64,000 nt of DNA, taken from positions 62,001-126,000 of IMG/VR virus record IMGVR_UViG_3300036766_002181, one strand, 5' to 3'. Below are positions 1-7,748 of this stretch, piece after piece (position 1 is the stretch's first letter; each line of letters opens with the position of its first letter). The stretch comes from a virus. Both the position numbers and the translations under genes were made by a program. The notes beneath the pieces were generated by a model. The model was not told the DNA's origin. It made no database searches and saw only the letters and a program-made list of their open reading frames with translations.

Positions 1-103
1 ATTGAATATAGTTTACAGCATCTTCTTTTGATTCATATGAAGTTGAATAAAGATCCTCGCTCTCGGTTAGCTCAATAACAACAAATTCGCCACCAACCCT
101 CAA
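1..103 (-). CDS. Partial hypothetical protein, 5' end only
   Basis: An open frame starts at TTG (101-103), preceded by a perfect AAGGAGG Shine-Dalgarno at 115-121, and runs off the left edge after about 34 codons. The visible peptide begins MRVGGEFVVIELTES and has an acidic, beta-strand-like composition. It starts 2 bases after the stop of the upstream glycosyltransferase, so it is the next gene of that operon. The family is not recognised. The strong ribosome site is the main support for a non-ATG start. Confidence 0.6.
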   Translation of the reverse strand, partial: MRVGGEFVVIELTESEDLYSTSYESKEDAVNYIQ

Positions 104-105
104 AC

Positions 106-927
106 CTAACCAACCTCCTTTGCATCACCAAAATTTATCATATGCCTTACATCATATCCTCTCTCTGCGACAGAAGCCACATATTGTTGAGATATTTTGT
201 CTAAAATATTATATCTCAGTTCAATCATTGTTCTTTCAATGGGCTGAACACCATCTCCCCTGGTACTTAAGCCTTTTTGTTCATCAAGATAATATCCTAA
301 AATTCCTGGGACCATTCCTATTTTATAGTTTTTTGCAAGTCTAATGGCAAAATCAAAGTCTGCTCCTGATTTTAGTTGCTCATCAAAATAACCAATTTTA
401 TTAATTACTTCTTTTTTAAACATAAAAAATGGACCAAGATGCATTCCTCTTTCAAGCTCTTTTGGATTTTCAATTGTAAAAGAATGGTCTACAAGCTTGC
501 CGGTTTTCAATCCTGGCTTATTCACGATAACAAAATTTCCATGAACCACATCATAATCCCTTTTATTAAACAAAAATTCTATTTGTTTAAAAATGCTATC
601 AGGGGTTCTTAAATCATCCACATTCCAAATAGCCAAATATTCGCCTGAAGCCTCTTGAATACACCTATTCATAGAAACCCCAATTGGGTCCACAGGAGAT
701 GCTATAATATGTCTGATTCTATTTGGATATTTTTCTTGAAATTCTTTAACCAACAAAATTTCTTCTTCAGAGGGTTCATTGTGATCAAGAACGACTTCTA
801 GGTATTCGAAACAATGTTGCCTTGGAAGCTCTTCTAAGAAGAGCTTAAGATAATTCTTCATTTTATAACAGGGCGTAATTGTGCTTACTTTTATTCCCCT
901 GTTATCATCTATTAAAACTTGTGTCAT
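106..927 (-). CDS. GT-A family 2 glycosyltransferase
   Basis: About 273 residues. The N-terminus (IKVSTITPCYK, about residues 12-22) is the first beta strand and nucleotide-binding loop of GT2 enzymes. A WNVDD motif near residue 105 is the DXD-type metal and sugar-nucleotide site, and an acidic GADFD stretch near 190 fits the acceptor-side catalytic region. The frame is open up to 957, but ATG 927 is preferred because AAGGAGG lies 12 bases upstream and the GT fold starts right after it. The start overlaps the upstream epimerase stop (905). Sugar donor and acceptor cannot be told. Likely role is glycan transfer in the cytoplasm on a phage or host surface component. Confidence 0.85.
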   Translation of the reverse strand: MTQVLIDDNRGIKVSTITPCYKMKNYLKLFLEELPRQHCFEYLEVVLDHNEPSEEEILLVKEFQEKYPNRIRHIIASPVDPIGVSMNRCIQEASGEYLAIWNVDDLRTPDSIFKQIEFLFNKRDYDVVHGNFVIVNKPGLKTGKLVDHSFTIENPKELERGMHLGPFFMFKKEVINKIGYFDEQLKSGADFDFAIRLAKNYKIGMVPGILGYYLDEQKGLSTRGDGVQPIERTMIELRYNILDKISQQYVASVAERGYDVRHMINFGDAKEVG

Positions 928-1813
928 AATATGATAAGGCCTCCTTAACTCCAACATCTAAAGATATGGTTGGTTTCCAGTCTGTAAAGGCCTTAAGGGC
1001 AAACCCCGGCTCTATCTTGGCATCCTTTTGAACTCTGTCTTTCTTTTGTGCAAATATCAGCTTGCACTTTGTTGCCTTTTCAAACATTTTAGCAAGGTCT
1101 TTTATTTTAACCCATTCTCCTGAAGAAATCTCAAAGGCTGATAAGTTGTTTGTTTTTAACCAGGTTTTTACATGCCTCTGCTTGTTGGCAAGTCTGATTA
1201 AGGCAGAGCAGGCATCTTTAACGTGCAAAAACTGTCTAGACTCTTCTCCGTCGGTTCTCGTTTCTATTTTGCCATTTTTTAAAGCAGAGATTGCAAAATC
1301 ATTCATAACATGATTTTTTTCTTTCTCATCAGGATGTTTATAGTTTATTCCATAAATGTTCCAAAATTGAACAGAGATCCCATCAACAGAGCCAACATAT
1401 CTTTCTCCAAGCAGTTTTAAAAGACCGTATGTTGACTTTGGAATTTTTGTCATCATGGTAGAAGTAAAAATAACAAGCTTATTTTGTTTCTTAATTTCAG
1501 CAAAAACGTTTTTCATTATTGAAATATTGTTTTCAATAAAGGCATATTCGTGTTCGTGCTTCTCAAGATAGTTTGCCCCGCCTACATCAAAGGCCAAGAA
1601 ATAAACCACGTCTGACTTTTTCATTAGACTTCGTAGAAGTTTTTTTGATGATTCCTTGGAAAGGTCTTGCCTAGTTTTATTATTTCTAATATCAAACTCA
1701 TGTACATTAAAGCCTTTTAGCCCAAGTTCCTGAACCAGATGTGAGCCAATTAGACCTTCGGAACCCAGGACAAGGGCAGAAGGTTTTTTTACTTTGTTTC
1801 TTTTGTGCTTCAT
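905..1813 (-). CDS. NAD-dependent epimerase/dehydratase (extended SDR)
   Basis: 302 residues. A Rossmann dinucleotide motif GSEGLIG lies at residues 17-23 and the SDR catalytic YxxxK is Y129-K133 (YGLLK) after a TSTM strand that supplies the active-site Ser/Thr. The NIYG and DGEESRQFLHV segments are typical of nucleotide-sugar epimerases and 4,6-dehydratases. It would interconvert NDP-sugars for the flanking glycosyltransferases. It overlaps the next gene upstream by ATGA at 1810-1813, so the two are translationally coupled. The exact substrate (for example GDP- or UDP-sugar) is not decidable. Confidence 0.85.
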   Translation of the reverse strand: MKHKRNKVKKPSALVLGSEGLIGSHLVQELGLKGFNVHEFDIRNNKTRQDLSKESSKKLLRSLMKKSDVVYFLAFDVGGANYLEKHEHEYAFIENNISIMKNVFAEIKKQNKLVIFTSTMMTKIPKSTYGLLKLLGERYVGSVDGISVQFWNIYGINYKHPDEKEKNHVMNDFAISALKNGKIETRTDGEESRQFLHVKDACSALIRLANKQRHVKTWLKTNNLSAFEISSGEWVKIKDLAKMFEKATKCKLIFAQKKDRVQKDAKIEPGFALKAFTDWKPTISLDVGVKEALSYYDTSFNR

Positions 1814-2697
1814 GACTCTTTTGACAAGATGTTAAGGTAATTTTCAGCGCCCTGTTTTAGGGTATGATTCTTTAAAATATAGTCTCTTGGAGAATATGTT
1901 TTTAAATTTGATAAAAAGAAGTCAAATTTTTCTTGCCGAAAAGAGGAGCGAATTGGTTCTTCGTCAAAAACATAGCCACAAAATTTATCGTCAAAATAGG
2001 GAACAGAGGTTGCTGCGGCCGTAAAAGAAGAATCTCGCTCATATGTCCATAAGGCTTTATCAAATACAAAACAAGGAACATCCATACTTTGAATATTCAT
2101 GTTGGCAATTCCCTGGCTTTCTGTGTTTGTAAACAAGATGGCAAACTTGGATCTATTGCAAAGGGAGAGCAGTTGATCCTCCTGATAATAACCGTACTCT
2201 ATTATCTCATATTCTAAAGCCCTTTTTTGAAGAGCCGCCTCTATTTTGTCTAAACCAAGTTTATCCCTATTCTTATAATAAACAAAGCAGTCTAAATCTT
2301 TTTCTATATTTGGATTTGGCTTCCAAGCCTCTGCGTCTATTCCAACAGGCCAAACTGAAATATCTTTTCCCCTCATTCCTTGAAAGGCCAGGTATTTATT
2401 CTTTACCCACAGGCTTGGTACAATGAATCTATTAAATTTGGAACAAATAGCTTTTTCTTCAGTTGGCAAAACAAAAATATTGGGGCCAAATACTGATCTG
2501 TCCATCGGAAGGGACTCAACTACCTCGTTAGATGGTCGCTGAAGACAGCCAAACACGTCTGCCTCTCTTGGGTTGTCCACGATCTTAATGTTGTCTCTGC
2601 CTTCCTTTAAGACCAACTGAAGGCCCTTAACGAGGTTCTCTGCTACTTTGCCCGGTCCAAACTTTTGATTAGGATTGTAATAAAGATATATTTTCAT
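1810..2697 (-). CDS. GT-B type glycosyltransferase (GT1/GT4-like)
   Basis: 295 residues starting MKIYLYYNPN. The frame is open further upstream to 2823, but that extension overlaps a better zinc-ribbon gene in another frame, so ATG 2697 is chosen. Features of GT-B enzymes: an N-terminal NQKFGPGKVAENL loop, an IVPSLWVK segment (about 120-130), and a C-terminal half with acidic FTNTESQG, the donor-binding E-containing motif of GT4-like proteins. It is probably cytoplasmic and works with the epimerase whose start it overlaps by 4 bases. Donor unknown. Confidence 0.75.
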   Translation of the reverse strand: MKIYLYYNPNQKFGPGKVAENLVKGLQLVLKEGRDNIKIVDNPREADVFGCLQRPSNEVVESLPMDRSVFGPNIFVLPTEEKAICSKFNRFIVPSLWVKNKYLAFQGMRGKDISVWPVGIDAEAWKPNPNIEKDLDCFVYYKNRDKLGLDKIEAALQKRALEYEIIEYGYYQEDQLLSLCNRSKFAILFTNTESQGIANMNIQSMDVPCFVFDKALWTYERDSSFTAAATSVPYFDDKFCGYVFDEEPIRSSFRQEKFDFFLSNLKTYSPRDYILKNHTLKQGAENYLNILSKES

Positions 2698-2845
2698 TAT
2701 TATTTTCTTCGGCCAAGCGTTCCTGTTCGGCTCGTCTAGAATCAAATCCACAAACATCACAAATCTCACCGTTGCTTGGGCCGCCATTACCAAGTGTAAT
2801 TTCGCACTTATCACACCATCCAATCTGTCTCCAGTTAGTAGACAC
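2669..2845 (-). CDS. Small zinc-ribbon protein
   Basis: 58 residues from GTG 2845; a short gene in a different frame from its neighbours. It carries CDKC at residues 11-14 and CDVC at 29-32, a treble-clef or rubredoxin-like CxxC...CxxC pair, followed by an acidic, helix-prone Glu/Asn tail. It overlaps the start of the downstream glycosyltransferase by 29 bases, which fixes that gene's start at 2697. Function unknown. The two spaced CxxC pairs are the reason to trust it. Confidence 0.6.
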   Translation of the reverse strand: MSTNWRQIGWCDKCEITLGNGGPSNGEICDVCGFDSRRAEQERLAEENNNENISLLQS

Positions 2846-2869
2846 TTACTTCTCTTTTAGTCTGGCGTA

Positions 2870-3382
2870 TCATTTTCTAACAAAAAATCTTTCTTCAGAG
2901 TTTTCTCCTGCAAAAGAATCTAAAGAAAAACCCCTGTTTCCAAGATATGCCTCAAGTGCAAGGTTTGCTGTCTCATCTTCATCTTTTTTGCTAATAATAA
3001 CATATTTGAAATAACCCAACATTTCTTCTAGGCCTGTAAGAACTTCTGTTTGATTGTTTTTGCAGGCCAGGTGAAGAAGTTCGTTTGTTTCTACATTAAT
3101 TGAAGCAGCATGTTCTCTCCAGAGATCTTTAAAGGTTTTTGTTTTGGCACGTATATCTGTTTTATTCGACAGATTTTCAATAAGAATCTTTTGAATCATG
3201 CCAAAATTTCTTGTTCCAAGATATAAGTCTGAATAAAGCCCCATTTTCTTTTCAACCCAAAGAACCTGGTGAACGCCAAGCCTGTGATAATACCTGGCAT
3301 ATTCTCCCTTTCCTGCGCCAACATGAACAACTCCATTAATCTTGTATGGAGCCAGATTTAACAATAAATTTTTATCAGTCAT
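2870..3382 (-). CDS. FkbM-like methyltransferase domain protein
   Basis: 170 residues. GVVHVGAGKGEYARYY (residues 17-32) matches the SAM-binding motif I region of FkbM-type methyltransferases, followed by VLWVEKK, the acidic end of strand 2. The C-terminal part ends in an EERFFVRK strand. The protein is shorter than usual FkbM enzymes (about 200-250 residues). It may O-methylate sugars made by the neighbouring glycosyltransferases, but activity is uncertain because the later motifs are weak. Confidence 0.6.
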   Translation of the reverse strand: MTDKNLLLNLAPYKINGVVHVGAGKGEYARYYHRLGVHQVLWVEKKMGLYSDLYLGTRNFGMIQKILIENLSNKTDIRAKTKTFKDLWREHAASINVETNELLHLACKNNQTEVLTGLEEMLGYFKYVIISKKDEDETANLALEAYLGNRGFSLDSFAGENSEERFFVRK

Positions 3383-3414
3383 AATGCCTCTTCAGTATAT
3401 TTTAATGCAAATTA

Positions 3415-4287
3415 TCAAAATTGCATATTTTCTAATTGCAACACAATTGGGCAATGAACAGAAATGTTCTCTTGCGCAAGCCTCGTTGTGTTTCCTAGCG
3501 AAATTCTTTTATTGTGATTTACAAACAAATCATTCAATTGATGTATGTCTGAAGTTTCTTCAAAACGATTATTAAATAAAACCTGAACTCGATTTGTTGG
3601 TATGTTGATTAGTTTACTTTCGCCCTCATAACAGGACATATAACCATAAAGCTTTCCCAGGGAAGCCTTCTTTGCATTTAAATGAACTTCAAACATGTTT
3701 GGATTTTGAAATGCTGGCAAACAAGAAATTATTGATTTTATAAAATCGGTATTATAGATATTACCATCCAAGGAAAATGGATAGCCCCAATCTCCTTCGC
3801 AACCTTGCCATTTCCATGTCAAATATTCCTGGTTGTCTCTCGGTGAAAGATCTGTTGGGAGCTTTGTGTCCGTGCTTAAGGCATAGCACTTTGTTATGCC
3901 TTTATATAGTCTCAAAGAAGCGGCCAACATGTGTATATTTTTATTAAGGGCCCTTTCAAATATAGAATCCTTTAATGAAAATTTTGATTTAAAAATAATA
4001 TCGTCAACAAGAAACATTGTGTATGGATTGGCGTCCAGAATAGAAGCTATGGTTGGCTGATTAAGAGGTAGGCCTGTCGCTCCTTGATTTATAAAGTTAA
4101 ATTCAGGATGAAGCTTCTTTACCTTTTCATAGCCCATTTGAAAATCTTTTTCAGAGGCCCTATAAATAACAGACAGGGACATTCCAGGAAGTTCTTTAAG
4201 ATCAATAAAATTCTCCTTAAAGGAACGCAGACATGCCTCAAGCTGCATTGGGCGGTTAAAGGAATAAGCTACTACATTAAGCGTCAT
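3415..4287 (-). CDS. Putative glycosyltransferase (GT-A fold)
   Basis: 290 residues. The start MTLNVVAYSFNRPMQLEACL resembles GT-A N-termini (the FNRP loop after strand 1). A metal-site candidate is MFLVDDIIF near residue 116 and a conserved-looking WKWQGCEGDWGYPFSLDGNIY block sits near 162-182, as in phage glycosyltransferase-like proteins. It overlaps the downstream-strand neighbour 4284-4568 by 4 bases. Family assignment is from motif pattern only; it could be a nucleotidyl-transfer fold with another role. Confidence 0.6.
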   Translation of the reverse strand: MTLNVVAYSFNRPMQLEACLRSFKENFIDLKELPGMSLSVIYRASEKDFQMGYEKVKKLHPEFNFINQGATGLPLNQPTIASILDANPYTMFLVDDIIFKSKFSLKDSIFERALNKNIHMLAASLRLYKGITKCYALSTDTKLPTDLSPRDNQEYLTWKWQGCEGDWGYPFSLDGNIYNTDFIKSIISCLPAFQNPNMFEVHLNAKKASLGKLYGYMSCYEGESKLINIPTNRVQVLFNNRFEETSDIHQLNDLFVNHNKRISLGNTTRLAQENISVHCPIVLQLENMQF

Positions 4288-4568
4288 TGTGAAATTTTTA
4301 TAAACGTTGTTTTTAAACGATCATAATCAACAACAATTTCTCTGGATATTTTATCAGGCCTTGTCCATGGATCATTTAGGTATCCTGTCAAGAAAAGAAA
4401 AATTCCTATATTTTCGTCATAACTTTCTTTGCCATAAAGATATGGTCTTTCTTCTATGATTTCTTTGACATAAACTATTAATGGTTTATTCTCGGAGAGG
4501 TTATAGGTTTGCCACCTATAAAGTTCTCCGGGGACAAGATGATGATGATTGCTTTTTTCTTTTATCAC
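4284..4568 (-). CDS. PGxLY-family small protein
   Basis: 94 residues from GTG 4568, coupled to the upstream membrane gene by a GTGA overlap. The LVPGELYRWQ motif (residues 11-20) is the signature shared by 13 genes in this window. It is followed by a variable middle, a strand GIFLFLTGYL and an Ile/Lys-rich end. Predicted beta-rich and soluble. The function of the family is unknown to me. Confidence 0.75.
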   Translation of the reverse strand: MIKEKSNHHHLVPGELYRWQTYNLSENKPLIVYVKEIIEERPYLYGKESYDENIGIFLFLTGYLNDPWTRPDKISREIVVDYDRLKTTFIKISQ

Positions 4569-4954
4569 TTTTTTACAAGCTTATATACCGGAGATTCCCG
4601 TATCCAGTGAATTCCGCCAACAATCTTATCAGTATTTATTTGTTTCATTTCTATATTATATTTTTCTACATCAATATCCTGCCCAAAGTATTTTGTCATA
4701 TTTTGTGGTTCCTTGTCTTTTGTAAGGACTATAACCACATTGTCTATCTTATATGGAGTTAAGATTTGTGTGGTATGTTCAGGTGCAAAAACCATATACC
4801 ATTGCATAAGCAGCAAAAACAATGTGCCAGAAATGCAAAAAAATGGTACAGCTTCGCTTTTTGGGCTAAATTTATCTGCCGCATATATTACAAGAGATAC
4901 AAAACCTATTATTCCTGTGATCGTTAAAAGTGTAAGAATTCCTGCTTCTGGCAT
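4565..4954 (-). CDS. Two-span membrane protein
   Basis: 129 residues. Two hydrophobic helices are clear: about 5-27 (ILTLLTITGIIGFVSLVIYA) and about 38-57 (FFCISGTLFLLLMQWYMVF). A soluble C-terminal part of about 70 residues contains LTPYKIDNVVIVLTKDKEPQ, which resembles the variable beta part of the neighbouring PGxLY proteins although the motif itself is missing. It lies between PGxLY genes and shares the operon. Function unknown. Confidence 0.65.
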   Translation of the reverse strand: MPEAGILTLLTITGIIGFVSLVIYAADKFSPKSEAVPFFCISGTLFLLLMQWYMVFAPEHTTQILTPYKIDNVVIVLTKDKEPQNMTKYFGQDIDVEKYNIEMKQINTDKIVGGIHWIRESPVYKLVKK

Positions 4955-4955
4955 A

Positions 4956-5330
4956 TTAGTTTCTCCTATTTTCTATTCTTTCAAATGGAAGCTTATCATT
5001 GTCGTCATAAAGACTATACGTTATTAACTTATTATTTATCAAAAAAGTTAAAACCATTTTTATTGAAATTGTGCTGTCTTGGCGTGGAAATAAAAAATTT
5101 TCAGATGAAGTTCGGCCAACAAACATTGTCGCTATCGTATATTTTTGTAGATTGCCTATGCCCGTGTATCGATAAAGTTCTCCTGGTATTAATAAATTAT
5201 CGACCCTCTGCTCAAGCAACTTCCTTTTGTTTTTTAATTTATTCTTCCACTGCCGCTTTTTTGCGACATAAATCAAACATGGAAAAGCAAGCGAGAACAA
5301 CACCCATAATGTCAACATTATAGGACTCAT
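4956..5330 (-). CDS. Membrane-anchored PGxLY-family protein
   Basis: 124 residues. An N-terminal hydrophobic helix (about 4-22) is followed by a strongly basic linker (KKRQWKNKLKNKRK) and LLIPGELYRYTG at about residues 46-57. By the positive-inside rule the PGxLY domain would be cytoplasmic. It overlaps gene 5327-5713 by ATGA. With that neighbour it shows that the PGxLY domain occurs in soluble and membrane-tethered forms. Confidence 0.75.
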   Translation of the reverse strand: MSPIMLTLWVLFSLAFPCLIYVAKKRQWKNKLKNKRKLLEQRVDNLLIPGELYRYTGIGNLQKYTIATMFVGRTSSENFLFPRQDSTISIKMVLTFLINNKLITYSLYDDNDKLPFERIENRRN

Positions 5331-5713
5331 ATCTCGGCAGAGCCTTCTTCTTCTTCTTCTTCATAGCTTTTTATAAGTGCATGGTGGTCTTCGAAGAATA
5401 ATTCTTTTCTAACAATACCATCTTCATGCAGAAAAAAGGCTTCTATAAAGAGAAAATCCATATCTGGTTCGTCATGTTGGAATCTTCCGCAGCCTGGCTG
5501 TCTTTTGACAAATATCATATAATGATAATCCCGTTGAAGAATATTTCTTCTTTTGTATAATTCGCCAGGAATAAACTTTTTATCAATCCTATTTTCTAGA
5601 GCCAGCATTTTTGTTTTTAACTTTCTAAATTTTAAGAATTCAATAATTTTAATTGTTAAAGAAAAGCCAAGCAGGCCAAACAAAATTTGGTACAAGAAGA
5701 TTGCAGCCATCAC
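5327..5713 (-). CDS. Membrane-anchored PGxLY-family protein
   Basis: 128 residues. One N-terminal transmembrane helix (about 4-25), then FLKFRKLKTKMLALENRIDK, a basic coiled linker, then KFIPGELYKRRN near 45-56. The middle strand reads MDFLFIEAFFL and the tail is an acidic EEEEEEGS run. The layout matches gene 4956-5330, so the two are tandem paralogues. It starts 4 bases into the end of the GT2 gene at 5710. Confidence 0.75.
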   Translation of the reverse strand: MMAAIFLYQILFGLLGFSLTIKIIEFLKFRKLKTKMLALENRIDKKFIPGELYKRRNILQRDYHYMIFVKRQPGCGRFQHDEPDMDFLFIEAFFLHEDGIVRKELFFEDHHALIKSYEEEEEEGSAEI

Positions 5714-6453
5714 TTGGCCTCTAACCAGGCACCATTTGTACTTGTATTTCTTCTATAAAAATAAAGCGGTTCTTTAAGCACAGATGTTTTCTGAAGCAAT
5801 AAAGTTAAGGAAGTATTATGAGCAGAATCTTCTGCTTTTTGGCTTCGCAAACCCATATTTCCGGGCATAAATTTTAACCCAAAATTCCAAAACTGTTTAT
5901 AAAATAGGGTGCTTGCTCCATGAACCTCATAGTTCTGACCAACATAATAATGATTTATTCCAGGAGTTTTGAATCCCTTATAAACCTGCCCAAGCACTTC
6001 TTCATGACCCATAACATCCTTGTCCTGTACGGGCCCAGAAGGCGTCCATAGAGAAGCCTTGTCAATGTCTTGTTGGCTATGGCAATGTACAAAACCACAG
6101 AGGTTATGATATGAGCCATTATCCTTCAAAACTTTTAGTTGTCTTTCTAATCTATATATACTGGATACATCGTCGGCATCAGCGACCGCTATCAAATCTG
6201 CTCTTGCCTTTTCTATGCCTGAGTTTAGGGCAAACCATTTTCCTCTGTTTTCCTTTAAAAGAATTGGTTGAGCTATTCTTGCATCTGCGCCAGAAATATT
6301 GTTAATAATCTCTGGGCTGTCATCAGTCGAGCAATCGTCAACAATGATTATTTCTATATTCTGAAGGGTCTGTTTTAAAATCGAATCAACGGCCTGTGTA
6401 ATATATTGAGCATGATTAAGGTTGGGTATAATAATGCTTATTTCAGGTTTCAT
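5710..6453 (-). CDS. GT2 family glycosyltransferase
   Basis: About 247 residues from ATG 6453. EISIIIPNLNHAQYI, then EIIIVDDCSTDDS (about residues 38-50) and VADADD (about 93-98) are textbook GT2 strand 1, first Asp pair and DXD. The C-terminal third has HGASTLFYK and RRNTSTNGAW. A TTG in frame at 6462 is an alternative start. No Shine-Dalgarno is visible, and a consensus promoter ends almost on the start (see 6468-6496), so the message may be leaderless. Confidence 0.9.
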   Translation of the reverse strand: MKPEISIIIPNLNHAQYITQAVDSILKQTLQNIEIIIVDDCSTDDSPEIINNISGADARIAQPILLKENRGKWFALNSGIEKARADLIAVADADDVSSIYRLERQLKVLKDNGSYHNLCGFVHCHSQQDIDKASLWTPSGPVQDKDVMGHEEVLGQVYKGFKTPGINHYYVGQNYEVHGASTLFYKQFWNFGLKFMPGNMGLRSQKAEDSAHNTSLTLLLQKTSVLKEPLYFYRRNTSTNGAWLEAK

Positions 6454-6467
6454 AATGGTCAAACATT

Positions 6468-6496
6468 AGAATATCTAATTTTGGTATCCTTGTCAA
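6468..6496 (-). promoter_or_regulatory. Sigma-70 promoter for GT2 gene
   Basis: On the minus strand TTGACA (6491-6496), a 17-base spacer and TATTCT (6468-6473). The predicted start of transcription is near 6461, 8 bases from ATG 6453 and practically on TTG 6462, leaving no room for a ribosome site. The -35 box overlaps the first base of the divergent PDZ gene start codon. Confidence 0.7.
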
Positions 6497-7104
6497 TGAA
6501 ATTTAAAACAAAAAAGAAGACTTTAAAATATGCGATAATCATATTTCTTTGTTTAAGCGCCATTATTCATTTTTGTATATTCTATTTTAAGATAATGCCA
6601 AAAGCAAACAATCAAAACAACAATATAACCATTTCTATTGAAGAAGAAAAAGAAACAGAAAAGCCATTAACGCCACAGATGCGGCCAAATATTAAGGTTC
6701 TTCCCAATCTGGTCGTTAAAGAAGAAAAACCTTTGCCCTCGCCAACTAAAACAGAAAAGATAACAAGGGGAGATACAGAAAAAAGGAAGACCACAAAGAA
6801 GAAAACAATGCCAATGCAAAAGCATGAGGCAATAGATACGGACAAGGTTTGTCCCTATAACTGGTATGGCGGAATAGGAATTGCAAAGCTTATCGGTCCT
6901 GATGGCTATACTTCGACCATAACAAGCATATTTGAAGGCTATGCTGCCGACAGAAGCGGCCTAAGAATTGGTGATATAATTCGCTATTATGATGATAGCG
7001 ACATTCGTGGAACTCCTGGCACTCCGCTTACTTTAACCATTGAAAGAAATGGCGGAATATTTAAGATAACCCTAATCAGGGTAAGGGTTTGTTATACCTT
7101 GTAA
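6496..7104 (+). CDS. Membrane-anchored PDZ-domain protein
   Basis: 202 residues from ATG 6496. A basic N-terminus (MKFKTKKKTLK) precedes a single transmembrane helix (about 12-32). About 90 residues of charged Pro/Lys/Glu-rich linker follow, then a C-terminal PDZ domain: YGGIGIAKLIG (carboxylate-loop position) and AADRSGLRIGDIIRYYDDSDI, the classic GL..GD.I motif of HtrA/Tsp/GspC-type PDZ domains. The layout (inner-membrane anchor, long Pro-rich spacer, periplasmic peptide-binding domain) resembles TonB or GspC. No protease domain is present. It is a lone plus-strand gene; a TATAAT at 6427-6432 could be its -10 box. Its end overlaps the convergent gene at 7076. Confidence 0.8.
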   Translation: MKFKTKKKTLKYAIIIFLCLSAIIHFCIFYFKIMPKANNQNNNITISIEEEKETEKPLTPQMRPNIKVLPNLVVKEEKPLPSPTKTEKITRGDTEKRKTTKKKTMPMQKHEAIDTDKVCPYNWYGGIGIAKLIGPDGYTSTITSIFEGYAADRSGLRIGDIIRYYDDSDIRGTPGTPLTLTIERNGGIFKITLIRVRVCYTL

Positions 7105-7498
7105 AATGCCGCAGAGAACAGGCCTTGCATAACGTTCTTTGCCAGCCTGTCTTTATTTTATCTACAGCGGCTACTTGACCACAATCTTCGCAAATATATT
7201 GAGAAACATATTCGTGCATGTTGATTAGGTCTTCGACATACCCGTCGCCATAACTGTCAACATAGACTCTCAAGTGAGCAAATTTTTCTTTTATTTGAGA
7301 AAAGCGAACAGGAAACTCTGGCCTTGTTTTTTGTTGATACTCTGTTATTAGCCAGCAAAGACTTTCTAGCAGGTCATACCATCCGTCGCCTACCTCTGGT
7401 ATTGTTGTCATAGTAAAGGAAGAAATCTTTTTATCGGGTTTAAGAATAAAAAGATCAGGATATTGATCAATAAGCTTATTTGCCAGGTTTGAGTTCAT
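7076..7498 (-). CDS. Conserved phage protein with C-terminal zinc finger
   Basis: 140 residues. GDGWYDLLESLCWLI (about 37-51) precedes a helical section, then CEDCG (about 103-107) and CKAC (about 124-127) form a zinc ribbon near the C-terminus. This helical plus treble-clef arrangement is common among phage proteins of unknown role. It overlaps 7476-7745 by 23 bases and is convergent with the PDZ gene. Confidence 0.7.
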   Translation of the reverse strand: MNSNLANKLIDQYPDLFILKPDKKISSFTMTTIPEVGDGWYDLLESLCWLITEYQQKTRPEFPVRFSQIKEKFAHLRVYVDSYGDGYVEDLINMHEYVSQYICEDCGQVAAVDKIKTGWQRTLCKACSLRHFTRYNKPLP

Positions 7499-7745
7499 TT
7501 GCCTTTGCTATCTCTTCTGTTGATGATAAGAAAAAATCTTCTTCAATTCTTTTCTTTGCCAATTCTCTTAATTCTTGAATTCCTTGGTTGGTCTGACTCC
7601 AATCCAACATTCCCTTTGTTTCTTCTGCCATGGCCTCAAGGGTTGAAACCAGATATTTCTCTATATCCACAAGGCTTAATACTCTTGCATTTCTTAGGTT
7701 TGCCTTAAACCGAATTTCTTTTTCTTGTTGATCAAAGTCTATCAT
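7476..7745 (-). CDS. Hypothetical helical protein
   Basis: 89 residues, charged and almost wholly helical by composition (VDIEKYLVSTLEAMAEE, IQELRELAKKRIEED). No motif recognised. It sits 3 bases after the GT2-like gene 7749-8747 and overlaps the zinc-finger gene that follows, so it belongs to the same operon. Confidence 0.6.
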   Translation of the reverse strand: MIDFDQQEKEIRFKANLRNARVLSLVDIEKYLVSTLEAMAEETKGMLDWSQTNQGIQELRELAKKRIEEDFFLSSTEEIAKANELKPGK

Positions 7746-7748
7746 AGA

